A DNA stretch of 64,000 nt, taken from positions 6,448,001 through 6,512,000 of the forward strand of contig NC_060060.1 in the NCBI RefSeq assembly GCF_020283565.1. The letters are read 5' to 3'. A program made the translations under genes and the position numbers. Below the pieces are notes generated by a model. The model was given only the letters and a program-made list of their open reading frames with translations. It was not told the origin of the DNA and did not search any database. Origin of the DNA: Trifolium pratense. Its lineage: Eukaryota > Streptophyta > Magnoliopsida > Fabales > Fabaceae. This document shows, piece after piece, positions 46,650 through 58,211 of the stretch. Position 1 is the stretch's first letter. Each line of letters opens with the position of its first letter.

Positions 46650-48990
46650 CCCTTTTGAAACTAAAACTGACCCACCATTTCAAATTGATTCAAAAGCTAA
46701 ATCACTCCATAAAAAACCAAACTTCAACACTCATTTCATCTTTGTAACACTCAGAAGTAAAAGATCCAACCAGATCCATACCAACCCAATAACCATAATT
46801 CAAAAACTCATAAACCCACCAACCCAAATGAGAATTTAGCAAGAAACTTATTCAAACACTATCTACAAAGCAATACAAAGGAAAAAGAAAGCATGTTTCA
46901 AGTGAAGCTATGAACAAAAAGTTTCTACTAGAGTCTTGTGAATTGTTACAAAAAGTGAAAGTGTGTTGTTTTGGAAATGAAACTTCAGAATGAAAGAAGA
47001 ATATGAGAAAAGTACTAAAAGTGGTAGAGTGAGTGTTAAGAGTGGAAAAAAAGGTTTGGTTTTTTGTTTTGTGTATGTTAAGATTGATGAGTGTGTATGT
47101 TCCTTTTTGTGTCTCAGTTGAGATGTCTTAAAAATGCTGTTTTTTTCTTGTTGCTTTGCGTGTGAAACAGGTGAGTTAAAAATACTACTATTATTAGATT
47201 TTTCATTTTTCCTAATTATTATGATTACGATTAGGACATGCAATTGTGAGTTTTGAGACTTGCAAAAGAAGAAAAAAAAACATAAAAAGTGTTTGTGAAA
47301 CATTTTTGGATGAAATATATAGATATCTCTCATGAAATACATTATTTGCGGTCAACTGCAATTAGTTGAAATTTTAATTTAAATTGATTTTTTTTATTAT
47401 TTTAATATAATAAAGGATAAAAGTTCGTTTCTGGAGTTTGGGCTCAGTTCCATTATTAATAAAACTTAGCCGTTCAAAAAAAAAAAATCGTTCTGGAGTT
47501 TATTTTTAAATTAGTAGAGCGATAAAGATGAAATCTATTACGAAACGCGTAATAATTTAATCATAAACTCACTAAGAGGTATTTTTTAGAATATACTCTT
47601 TCCATTTGTAAATCTAGCATTATGTTATTTAGGTCAATGTATGAAGTCTTTATGTTTCTGTTTTTTTATAATTTATTTTTATTTTGCAAGGTTATTATTG
47701 AAAGATGGGAATCTTGGCAAGTAGTTTTGATTTTTGGTTAATTTGTGACATTCATGTTTTTTGTTTATGGTGCACTTCATGAGTTTGGTGTTGGATTGGG
47801 GAAGAGTACCTAATTGATAGAGGGTGTTTGTAACCGATTAATAATGATGAACAATTGGTTAGGGAAACTTGAATCAAATGCATGGAAGCATTAATAGGTC
47901 ACATTATTTGGTAACATTTGTGATAGCCTTCTATAGTAGCTATTTATGAACTCACTTTTTATTTTTCTTTAAAATAAAATCGGTTGGTGATGTATTTTTA
48001 TTTTATTATGATGAAGTATACCAGCACATTACACGTGGGAAAAAGTAGAAATTTTGTTACTTTTGTTTTCAACAAGTTGGTCACTATTGTGAGTTTGTGA
48101 GTTATGACTATGAAGCAATGTCTAAAGATAGGAGTAGTATTTATTTGTGTGTAGTGTGTAGTGTGTGTGTGACACACATAAAAGTAGTATTCAGCTTATT
48201 TATTTAATCTCTTTTTACATTTGCATTCTGTGTCTTATGTATTTGGTTTGACTGAGATTCCCTACAAATTAGGAGAAGCATGTGGTCAAGAGATTATTGA
48301 CTATTGGATTAAAATCAGTTGACTCATTCAAAATTCACTAAAATTCGTTTAAAATATAATAACTCCAAATAAAAATAGTTTGGTATAGATTTAACGGTTG
48401 AGATTTATGACAGCTTAACAATAGAGAACTGTGTGAAGAAAATCTAAAAAATAAATGACGAATAAAAAGCAATAGAGAAGGGTATATTTGTATATTGTGG
48501 TGTTGCTGATATTTTTTAGGGTGCTTCAATTTCTCCTAACTATGAATCATGTTGCTCCCGGGGTAAGATGAGTTTGATAGCGATCCTTCTATATCATAAC
48601 ATCGTGTCGATAATATTGACAACTAGAGCAACATGATTCATTGTCCATATTATCGACGCAGTCTCATGAATGTAGAAGGATCAATTTTAAACTCAGCACA
48701 CCCCTGATATCTTCATGTCAAATCAATCGCCTGACTTGAACTTATAATCAGATTTTTAACCACGCCAGAATAGAGGCTCATTGATCATTCACATATTAGT
48801 CATCCAAAACAAGATCAGTGGCCGAAATATAGCATTCACCACCTAAACATTTTTCCTTCCCTAATGTTATGACCAAAATTATAAGGAATTAATTGGGGAG
48901 ACTAATGATATGCTTTAAAGAGAAAGACATAAACATCAAAGACGGTGGTAAAATTTCCTCCATTAAAATTGCTTGTCCAGCTAACTAAAA
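46650..48990. other. Leader/promoter side of the GT14 gene and 3' side of GAA1
   Basis: No further gene is seen. Sequence up to about 47150 is likely 5' leader and promoter of the GT14 gene. At 48543-48640 an inverted pair (TGAATCATGTTGCTC / GAGCAACATGATTCA), with a second inner pair, marks a short foldback element. The rest is AT-rich spacer. Confidence 0.4.
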
Positions 48991-48997
48991 TTACATG

Positions 48998-51900
48998 TCA
49001 ACAAGGATGAAATAATATATGAATGCAAAGTGCCCAGCACGGTAGGTGAACAATACCTACATAGAGGTAAGTAGCACTGTTCCATGTCCAGAGGGATTCC
49101 ACCCAGTTCCAATAGTCACCAACATTAGTACCATAAAAACCTTCAAACGCACCTTTCGTTAAAGCATATGCTACTGGAGGAAGCGCAATAAAACCTAAAA
49201 TAAGATTACAAGTGGCCCTCAATAAGGCTCTCAAGCTCCTAGCTCGAATATCAAGCTTCAATGGTCGAGCCAACAGACAAATTGGGACAATGAGTAAAGC
49301 CCCTATTTCTGCTGTAGCGAAGTTGATGACTGACATGAGAGATAAACCAATGAATGCGGTTGATATTGTTACAGACTTTAAACTAGCCCATTCGCCTTTC
49401 TCAGGTTGAGATGGAGCAGCTTCGAAAATTGGAGAAGCCAATATGAAGTATAAAATTAGGAGGCTAAAAGCTGATAATATACCCCACACTGTGAAGTTTG
49501 TTGTTGGGGTGGAATTAGGTATTTGATATAGGAAATATGGGAGTAAGGAGACAATAGCACCCCATAAATGAATGACCAAAACCTTTCTGGCTGAGTTCAG
49601 CCATTTCCAAGATTTGTGGCTGACATCAACTTCAGAGGAAGATGTGGATTGAGGAGTGGATTTGCTCGCATCAGCATGCAGTGATGCCGCAAGTATCGGA
49701 AGTGGTGCAACGAGTAATGCAAATGGAATCATGTAAACTCCCACAGACACAAACTTACTAGAAGATGTCAAGAGGTACAAAAAGAACGACTGGTGGAACT
49801 TCTCAAGAAGGTTGTTTACTGAGCGTATGACTCCTTCAATCAACCTGCAACAAGTAGCACATTCTTAGTTGAGTGATGTGTGTGTGTAATTTTGTACAGT
49901 TTCTTTTCTTGATGGTAAATGGTAAACAGAAGGACATCACCGCATATTCAAGTTTTAAAAATTGCAAAGCTTCTACAATATTTCCATTGATGGCCAGCCA
50001 TTTATTCCAAGATTGTTAGAAATAAAACTTAAATGAGTGAAACATACCTTCCACCAAGGAGAATGAATTCATTACGCCTGATCATTTTAGTAGGAGAAAC
50101 TTTTGGTGAAATTTCCAGAGTGATTGCATCAACTTGATAATCACGGAAGGCGCCATGAGGACCAGTGGGAACACCCAAACCCTGGGAGGAATGATATGCA
50201 AATAAAGAATGTTTGTAAAGTGGCAACTTGGAATACTATATAATATTAGTAGATACACTTTATATGGAGTAAAAGTAAAATACCTGGTAATACAACGAAC
50301 TTGCCAGTGTAGCAGCACCCTCAACATACTCAGTAGCAGATATACCAAATTTCCATTCAGGGTTTAAGCTTCTAGCAATTTGTCCCAGAGATTCAAATAT
50401 ACCACCCAAAGTATTAAGCCACCTGGAGCCAAGTAGAGAAAACATCTTTGTAACCTTTATCCGCAAACCTTGTTTATGCACTCCCAGATAATTTACAATA
50501 TTGATAAGGTCGAGATTTGGCATTTGTCCATTCGATGCCTCAGGGTAGATATTAAGACTGTCTTCATGATGGTTACCTTGCTCAGCAACTTTTATTACAA
50601 GAGCTGCAGCCATGGTTCCTGCCCGTCTAAAACCACCGTATAATTTTCTATCAGAATAAGCATTCTGTCCAAGTTCATTAATAGCATTACTGTCATTACA
50701 TATTTCACTATTAACTATGTCAGCTTCATGGAATGCAGGGGCCTGATATTCTCTTAACCAAGCGGCCACTGCAGAATATTCTCCATATTGTGAATCAGCC
50801 ACAAGCCATATGACATCCTTTGCCAGCCATGTAACCCGTGAAAGCAGTGAGAACACCGAGTAAGCAATGCCCAAAGACAAAGCCTCTCCTGGACCAACTT
50901 TCTTTGGATTGTAAGGCGTTACCAAGACAATAGCTTCCTTTCCATCACCCCGTGGTGCTCTAATAATTCCAGCAACGTTGATTCCAAGTGATGAACAACT
51001 TATGTTTTTTGAGACTAAACCCGAATCAGGACTGGTGAAAAAGTGCAGAGGATGAAACTGATTCAGTTGAGGGTAGAACTTGTGATAAGTAACCTCAGCA
51101 TCCAAGGCTGACATATAGTGCGCAATAATTTTATGACTTTCACTGCATCGAAACACATGGAAAATGTTTTATTTCTTTTACTCGGTTTGTTTCCAAGCAC
51201 GGATGGGAAGATAAAAAATAACGAGAAAATTAATAGAAAATGTAACAACTTCATAAATATTTGAATTGAGAGAAAAAGGAAAGAAATATAAAAACTACTT
51301 CTCAGCTCTTACTTTTTGGTCAGATAAAAAAGCGGGAAGAAAGAATATAGAATTATGTAAATGATTTATACATATTTGATAGGTAAAGTGCATGGACAAA
51401 TTTGTCATTCCATATCAACCTCTCCCCATCCCCTTTATTTCTCATTCACTTGTCACGAAAGCAAACGTTCCTGAATCCCAAAATTTCTTATCTTTGTTAT
51501 GTATTCTCTTCATGACCGAATGAGAAATAACAGTATATTTATCTTATTTTTTGTGAGGCCAACTCCCGCTCCCTTTTCCTCCCAACCAAAGACCAGTATC
51601 TGTGCTTGATCAGTTTCGCATTTAGGAAACCCCAAATCATGGTTTGGTCAAAAGATTTGTCTCATGTAGCTTTTGCCCAATTGGACGGGAGTTGCAAAGG
51701 CCACAGCAAACACATTAATATTTGTATGAATTCTCTTCTGATATAAAGGATAAGAAGCTCCACCAACCAGAATGATCAACAACACAAAAAGATTAAAAAG
51801 GTGTGGAAATATACTATAGAGCCAGTTTGGGTAATCTTTGCAATAAACAATTATGAAAAAAGAAGTATTTAAAAAATTACTATTCTTGAATATCTACAAT

Positions 51901-54303
51901 TCTAATTCTACCTCTAATTTCTATGACTTTTTAGATAATGGTTTCAAGTATAAGCCGGAATTAGCTTTTGCATCTCAAACATTTCCCTAAACCCTCTCAT
52001 TTAACTTCCCCGCAAACATCAGTTCACAAGGACATTTTCACAAGTGAAGAACTATAAAATTTTATATTTTAATTATTAAAAAAAAAAATACCATGTAAAT
52101 ACAATCTCGTCTATTTAAGAACATGAACAAAAGTCTCATTAGATAGTGTGCATAATATATGTTAATATCAAAAAATGGCATAACATATAATGAAAAGTTT
52201 AAGGTTTAGTGTAAACCAGCTTCAAACTAACATCCAATGAAAGCCCACTATTTTGCTACTTCATCATAATATCATTAAATTTAATATGTAGTTACAACTT
52301 ACAAGGGTGGACTGGCGTGGCAAAATAGTTGAATATCATTATATAAGTGTAAAGCTGGTTTACACTTATCATTTAAGTGTAAAACCAGTTTACACTAAAA
52401 GCAAATTTTAAAATTGCAATTGCAGTAACTGTCTCGGTCGCAATTCTAGATATTGAACAGAATCGCGATGATACAGACTCAATCACAGTCACATTACAGT
52501 CTTGAGTACTACATCAAAAACCAGGATTTGGCAACCCAAATCTCAATTTGAGCGGCAATGCATGCTTCTCAAACTCTAAAATGTACCTAGTAACTATATT
52601 TTTTCGACAGTAAAAAAAAGTGTAACTAACAGACAAGTTAACTACAATTAGAAAGAGATGAAAGTGGAGGTAAAAGGAGTTACATGTCAGAATCAGTTAA
52701 GTCATTGATGAATTTGTTAGCATGGGAAACATGATGAGTAGAGAGCATGTTGTTAGCAGAACCTGCAGAAACAAACAGACATTCAATCAAAATAGTAAGG
52801 GTCTATTTGAATTGGCTTATTTGAGATTATTATCTACTAGCATAAGCATTTGTGAAACTCTTTGGAAAAGTCCATGAAAACAGCCTATTACATGTCTGTA
52901 AACTATTTTCAGCTTATTTTCATAAGTTCCACGGAATAACTTAAGGGAAAAGCATATAGCTTGTATGAACATTGTTTGACTTCGTTATGGACCTGTTAGG
53001 ATTGCCTTACTTGAGCTTACCTACTAGCATTAGCACTTGTAAGACTGTTTGGGAATTGGGAGAACTTCTGAAAACAGCTTATAACATGTTCACAAACTGT
53101 TTTCAACTTATGTTTATAAACTCTTCAAGATAGCTTATGAAAATAGCTTATAGCTTATACAAAAAACTTTATTTTATCTTCTGTTATAGAAATAGCTTAT
53201 ACACAAGTGCTTATCATAATAAGCTCTTATGCTTTAAGCTGCACACTAAGTTGTTTATCGAAACTGGCCCTAAAAGAGCGTATAGAAACAACTTATTACA
53301 TATCCATAAACTGTTTTCATCTTATTTTTACATATCCCTAAACTGTTTTCATCTTATTTTCATAAAATCTCCATAATAACCTTGGGAAAAAAGCTTATAG
53401 TTTATATGGAAATAGTTTGACTTCACTTTGGGGGTGTTTGGATGGACTTGTTTGAGCTTATCTAATGACATAAGTTTTGTGTGACTGTTTATCAATCAGA
53501 ACTTATAAAAACAACTTATGACATTTTTCACCATGATTGCTAATGAAAACAGCTTATAACATATACAATAACAATTCTATTTTATCTTATGCTATAAAAA
53601 TAGCTTATGTAAGCTTATTCATAAATGCTTATCATGATAAGCGCTTGTGCTCTAAGTTAGAAATAAGTTGTTTATCTTTTACTATAATAGAAATAGCTTA
53701 TACATAGCCCATTTGGATTAGCTTATTTTTGAGCTTATGTGAAACAACTTATGCAAATAAATAAGCTTTTATGCATTATTATAAGTTTTTCAAGGTAGTT
53801 TATGAGAAAACAACTTATAAAGATGTAATTTTTGTTAGTGAAAACTTATGAATTAACATAGAACTTTATTTATTTGCATAAGCTATTTTCATAAATCAAA
53901 TCCAAACAGGCCAATAATCACTTAAATGGAAAGTGGTTGATTGACCAGTTTATACTCACAGTCACCATGTCTAATAAGTAAAAGAACAGAAACAGCAGTG
54001 ATTTGGGGAAAGTGACTGAGAGAGTATAACCTGGCATGAGGGCATTTTCGGAAACGTAAGTATTCTTAGCAAGTATAGGTAGAAGAAGAAGAGCAACGAT
54101 TCCTGATACGAAACAAATTAAGCTGAAAAAAGAAAACCAATTATTGATCCAGTAATCAAATTCAAATTCAGAAGATGATGAAGAAGAAGAAGAAGAAGAT
54201 GAGTGTACCTAACATAGTTGCTGTGTGAAATTAGGAAAATCCCTAACCGTACGATTGGACGAACTCTCGGTTTCTTCGCGGTTACGTTCTCGTTTTCGGC
54301 CAT
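48998..54303 (-). CDS. GAA1: GPI transamidase subunit GAA1 (GPAA1 homologue)
   Basis: Part of the ER membrane complex that attaches GPI anchors to proteins. Six exons on the minus strand: 54303-54209, 54122-54031, 52762-52684, 51142-50284, 50181-50048 and 49844-48998. They join in frame to 701 residues. The layout is typical of GAA1: a short cytosolic start with ARG/LYS (KKPRVRPIVRLGIFL), then a first membrane helix at about 33-48 (LICFVSGIVALLLPIL). NTYVSENALMPGSA opens a large luminal domain. That domain contains the M28-peptidase-like text GIIRAPRGDGKEAIVLVTPY and DVIWLVADSQYGEYSAVAAW. Finally, about six C-terminal membrane helices follow from residue 440 onward, ending in YLYVGIVHLPCWALCIHILF. 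Introns 2 and 3 (1.3 and 1.5 kb) carry MITE arrays. The length agrees with plant orthologues. Confidence 0.93.
52205..52399. mobile_element. Small MITE with TTTAGTGTAAAC ends in intron 3 of GAA1
   Basis: TTTAGTGTAAACCAGC at 52205-52220 is mirrored by ACCAGTTTACACTAAA at about 52384-52399, and a further AAAGCTGGTTTACACTT lies just inside. The element is about 195 bp and non-coding. Confidence 0.55.
52797..53910. repeat. Array of AGCTTAT-family MITE copies filling intron 2 of GAA1
   Basis: The phrase AAAACAGCTTATnACATG and its partners (TTTTCAGCTTATTTTCATAA, CTTATCATGATAAGC, GAGCTTATCTACTAGCAT) recur at least five times over 1.1 kb. This indicates nested or tandem insertions of the family seen singly at 40164 and 43797. 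Confidence 0.65.
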
Positions 54304-54399
54304 TGTTTCCTTTATCTTTCACATTCAGGAATCGCGATTTGAAACACGAAAAGAAGAAGAAAAGTGTGTTTGGTTCTGCGTTTTTTTTACTCAAACGCG

Positions 54400-56330
54400 A
54401 GTCTGGATGTCGAAACGCAATTTGAACAGATTCCTTGATGTTTGGGTGGTTGCAAAATAGATTCTCTAAAAAGCAGTTTTAGTCCCAAACGCGAGTAACT
54501 TGGTTCTGAGTTGAAGAAAATTGAGTTTGTGATAATTGAGTTTGAGAGAATTGATTTTGATTAAAAGTGAGTTGAATATAATTGATTTATGTTTGGATAC
54601 ATTTAGTAAAAATGATTTTCATCTATTTATATTGTTTGGATAATTTAGATCAAAATTAATTTTGGAGTGGCTAATTACCAAAATAGGTTTTAATTAAAAA
54701 ACTAAAACACATTTAAAAATTATCAAAAAAAATAACAAAATTTGTCCATCGTTCATATTTGTTCATACAGTTTGGTTGAGACTAAAACTCAACCCAATAG
54801 AAATAAAATCAAACTCAATAGTGAAAAAACAAAACAAAATAATCAAGAAAAACCCAACACATTAGTGAAACTAAAAATCAACAAAAAAATGCTCTTATTC
54901 TATTGGAGTCCAGAACCTTCTATATTTATGGAGATTGATTCCTCTCCCCATCTCTCAGCACTCTTCTATGTCCTATCGTTATTCCATTTTCAGATCTCAG
55001 TATTCTTCTCTCATGCTACCATTTCTCCATTACTCAATTGTTGCATGATGAATTCAAGCTTGCAAAGGGGAAAAACAAGTCTTTATGTTTGTGGGTTTTA
55101 GAGAGAAAGAAGGCGTGAATCTGGGTCATGTTGAAGAAGAAGAATAAATAAATTTATGGACAAATAGGTAAGTTTACATGCCACTAAAAATTAATTGCTT
55201 GGACTTGATTTTCTTTTGACGTGAAAGCTCTAATTTCTAGCTTTAAGATGACTCGCGTTTGGGGCTAAAATGACGTTCTAGAGATTTGCTTTTCCAAGTT
55301 ATCCAAACATCCAAGATTTGGTTCAAATTGCGTCTGGCGATTGTAACTCGCGTTTGGGGTTTCAAAACGTGAAACCAAACAGATACTTAGAAGCTACAAA
55401 TCGGAGCTTTCACGTTCAGTAAAATCGATTTTGAGACTTAAATGATTAGGGGCATGTATAATTTTTCTTAATCTTCCTCTGGTACCCTCAACAGTGGTTT
55501 TGCGGCTGGTTGAAGAAAGAGAATTTATTTTTTCTACCCCAACAATTGTCAATCTACCCCGATATTAATTTTGAATGGACGAATTTACCCTCATATATAA
55601 ACTAAAACCCTGAAAGTGTTCTGATATGTAAATTTTTTTTTGTTACCAGAACACTTTGGAAAAAAGTGTTCAGGTATATAAAATTTTTCTAATTTTTTTT
55701 TTTACCTGAACACTTTTAACCAAATTTTTTTCTTCAGGGTTTTAGTTTATATATGAGAGCAAATTCGTCCATTCAAAATTAATATTTTGGTAGATTGACA
55801 ATTGTTGGGGTAGAAAATTTTTTTTATGATGAACACATATTCTTGGGCCCGTTACTTTTGCCTCTGGCCCATTTAAGTTGGGTTTTTTTTATTTTTTTTA
55901 TTGTTTGTTGATAGTAATGTATTTTTTTAATAAAAATACTAGTCTTTTAATAACTTAAAATAATCAAGTTGTTCTATATTTTTGTTTTTTTTTAAATGTT
56001 TTATTTCTTTACACAATATTTTATTGAAATATATAGTTTTTTTTAAGGATGAAATATATAGTTTTAAATACAAGTAAAACCTATTTTCTAAAAAAAAATA
56101 CAATTAAAACTTATTTTGGTACAACTAAAACCTATTTTGGTGATTGTACACCCAAAAGCAGTTTTGATTCAAACTATTCAAATAACATGAATCGATGAAA
56201 ATCATTTTTCTGTGAATGTATCCAAACATAAATCAATTTAACTAAACTCACTTTTAACCAAAATCAATTCTGTCAAACTCATACCAAACTCAATTCTCGT
56301 CACCGCATAACCAAACACACACTTAAGGTC
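54400..56330. repeat. Nested inverted-repeat complex upstream of GAA1
   Basis: Outer arms are 54500-54720 and 56090-56320 (about 220 bp, about 80% alike by eye). The shared text is ATTGATTTATGTTTGGATAC, GATTTTCATC and CCAAAATAGGTTTTAATT. A second inverted pair links 54400-54500 (GATGTTTGGGTGG, CCCAAACGCGAG) with 55245-55340 (CTCGCGTTTGGGG, CCAAACATCCAAG). A third foldback (55531-55816) lies inside. Together they form a stack of TIR elements. No transposase is seen, and the 119-codon open frame at 54742-55101 has no recognisable domain. Confidence 0.6.
55531..55816. mobile_element. Foldback element with about 84-bp arms
   Basis: The left arm TTTCTACCCCAACAATTGTC, then AATCTACCCC, ATGGACGAATTTACCCTC and AACTAAAACCCTGAA, is mirrored almost completely by TTCAGGGTTTTAGTT through TTGGGGTAGAAA. 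A smaller hairpin built on AGAACACTTT / AAAGTGTTC.. occupies the centre. Confidence 0.75.
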
Positions 56331-56440
56331 GTTTCGGCCATTTTTTTTTGAGCTTATGCAATATAAATTGAGTTTTATGCAATTTTATAAGTTCACACTA
56401 GGAAAAATTATAATATTATAAGCTATTTTATCGAGTAAAC

Positions 56441-56674
56441 TGTCAAATATCCCCTAAAATTTTAAAATTCGTCAAATACCCCTTGAAATTTGGAAATAGG
56501 CAAATATCCCTGAAATTTTAAAAAGTCAATCAAATTGCCCATGGCGTGGACTCTGACCGGTAGTGTCAAGGGGCAATTTGATTGATTTTTTTAAAATTTC
56601 AGGGGGGGTATTTGCCTATTTCCAAATTTCATAGGGTATTTGACGAATTTTAAAATTCCAAGGGATATTTGACA
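56441..56674. mobile_element. Foldback MITE with about 105-bp arms
   Basis: TGTCAAATATCCC at the left and GGGATATTTGACA at the right are the termini, and the arms pair along nearly their full length (AAATTTGGAAATAGGCAAAT with ATTTGCCTATTTCCAAATTT; CAATCAAATTGCCC with GGGCAATTTGATTG). The loop is about 30 nt (TGGCGTGGACTCTGACC..). Transcription through it would give a near-perfect double-stranded hairpin. Confidence 0.75.
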
Positions 56675-56679
56675 ACCAG

Positions 56680-57800
56680 ATTCAATTTGACAGGTGTTTT
56701 TTTTTTCTTTTCTTTTCTTAAAACACTGATCACATTTATTTTTTCTTCTTTCACAAATATTAAGACTTAACAATAATAATCTGATAGTATATCATATTTT
56801 GTTTCATAAGCAAGAATAATATAATTACTTAACAACGTCCCAACCTTTTCTATAATATTTTTTTTTTTTACTTAACTATGATGATAAGCGACCTTATCAC
56901 ATAATAAAACATTATTTTTCTACAATGTTTAGTTAAAAAATTATATCTTTGAAAATTTAATATAGTTATATTGAGAAAATCAGGGCCGGCCCAACACATT
57001 GGGTGGCCTAAAGCAAACATTAAAATAAGGTCTTTTATTTTTTAAAAAATAAAATAAAAAATTGATTTTACAAAAATAAATAAAAAATATTTTTTTGGGT
57101 AAAAAGCTACTGAATATTTATATTTATTAAAACAAATTATATTTTTTGTTTTTTTAGATAAGTAAACATAATAGAAAATAATTGATAAAAAAATAGAAAA
57201 TACATTATATAATAGCGTAGATGATCTTTTTTATTTAAGTTAAAAATAATATAACACGTAGAGTACATTATAAAACTAGTAGTAAAGCCATTATAGTTCT
57301 CCACAACCACAACAAATAAAAATGGATAAAATAAGTTATCATACCAAAATTGTTATCAAACATAACATTAACATACGAGGACTTCCAATTGTTATCGTAC
57401 CAAAATTGTTTTTGATGATTGTTCATTACAGATATAAAATAAAATTTATGTCACCTATGCCAAATTCATTATCTAGTATATGTTTATTTACAAAAACAAT
57501 TATTCAAAATAAATAAAATAAATAACCAAATTTTAAGCTGCAAAATCTCGAGGTGTTAAGCACCTGACTTTGGAGAATGGATCCTCTCAATTTTTCTCAA
57601 TTTTTCACATATCAACCATCAATCACATTTTTTCCATTTCTTTTAAATTAAAATATTGTTTTATATTTATCATCCAATGATCTATTGTTCCACATTATTT
57701 TCTCAATTTTTTTTTCACTTGAGAGAATCTTTTCTCCCGACTCTGTTTGTCAACAAAAAAAAAACACATGACTCTGGTTTTTTTTTTATTTATTTATTTT
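56680..57800. other. AT-rich spacer
   Basis: No gene is seen. A TE-like fragment with GGGCCGGCCCAACACATTGG occurs at about 56983-57002; otherwise the stretch is A/T-rich with homopolymer runs. Confidence 0.45.
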
Positions 57801-57945
57801 TGGTTTTTCACATGACTCTGGTTCGAGGGTAAGTTCTGATGTTAAGTGGTTCCAGTCTCCTCCGACCACAATTGCGGGGATCGAACCACGGTCTTTCCTA
57901 TCAAGTTCAGTGCCAATCACCACTAAACCAACTGACGATTATTAT
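57800..57945 (-). mobile_element. tRNA-derived SINE upstream of GP210
   Basis: On the minus strand, GTCAGTTGGTTTAGTGGTGA (A-box region, about 57916-57935) is followed by GTGGTTCGATCCCCGC (B-box, about 57875-57889), then GGTCGGAGGAGACTGGAACC and a T/A-rich tail. This is a clear SINE head with both polymerase III boxes. Confidence 0.7.
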
Positions 57946-58123
57946 TATTATTATTTTTTTAAAATTTATCGATTTCATATATTTTATTCACAATTTAAAA
58001 TGTAAAAAAAGTTACTTTTATAATCCGCTTTTTGAAAAAAGTCACAGCTTCCCACTTTTCCAGAAAAGTCACACCACTCACTCACTCACTGACTCAGCAG
58101 TGTTGTTTGTTTGTACTTTTGTA

Positions 58124-58133
58124 AAACCCTAAA
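58124..58133 (+). promoter_or_regulatory. telo-box-like motif upstream of GP210
   Basis: AAACCCTAAA lies 79 bp upstream of the ATG, in a C-rich leader (AACCCCCAAAACC). Telo-boxes (AAACCCTAA) are common near transcription starts of plant housekeeping and growth genes. This is an isolated motif, so functional weight is modest. Confidence 0.4.
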
Positions 58134-58211
58134 CCCCCAAAACCTCTCTACCCAAAAACTTCAATTTCATTTCTTCCCGCAATGCAAAATCCCCAAATTT
58201 GTTGAACAAAA

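Noticed and set aside
46908..47342. 144-codon minus-strand frame
   Set aside because: Low-complexity translation (poly-Phe, poly-Ile) in the GT14 leader/promoter region, with no family likeness.
54742..55101. 119-codon plus-strand frame
   Set aside because: Lies inside nested inverted repeats and has no domain; probably chance.
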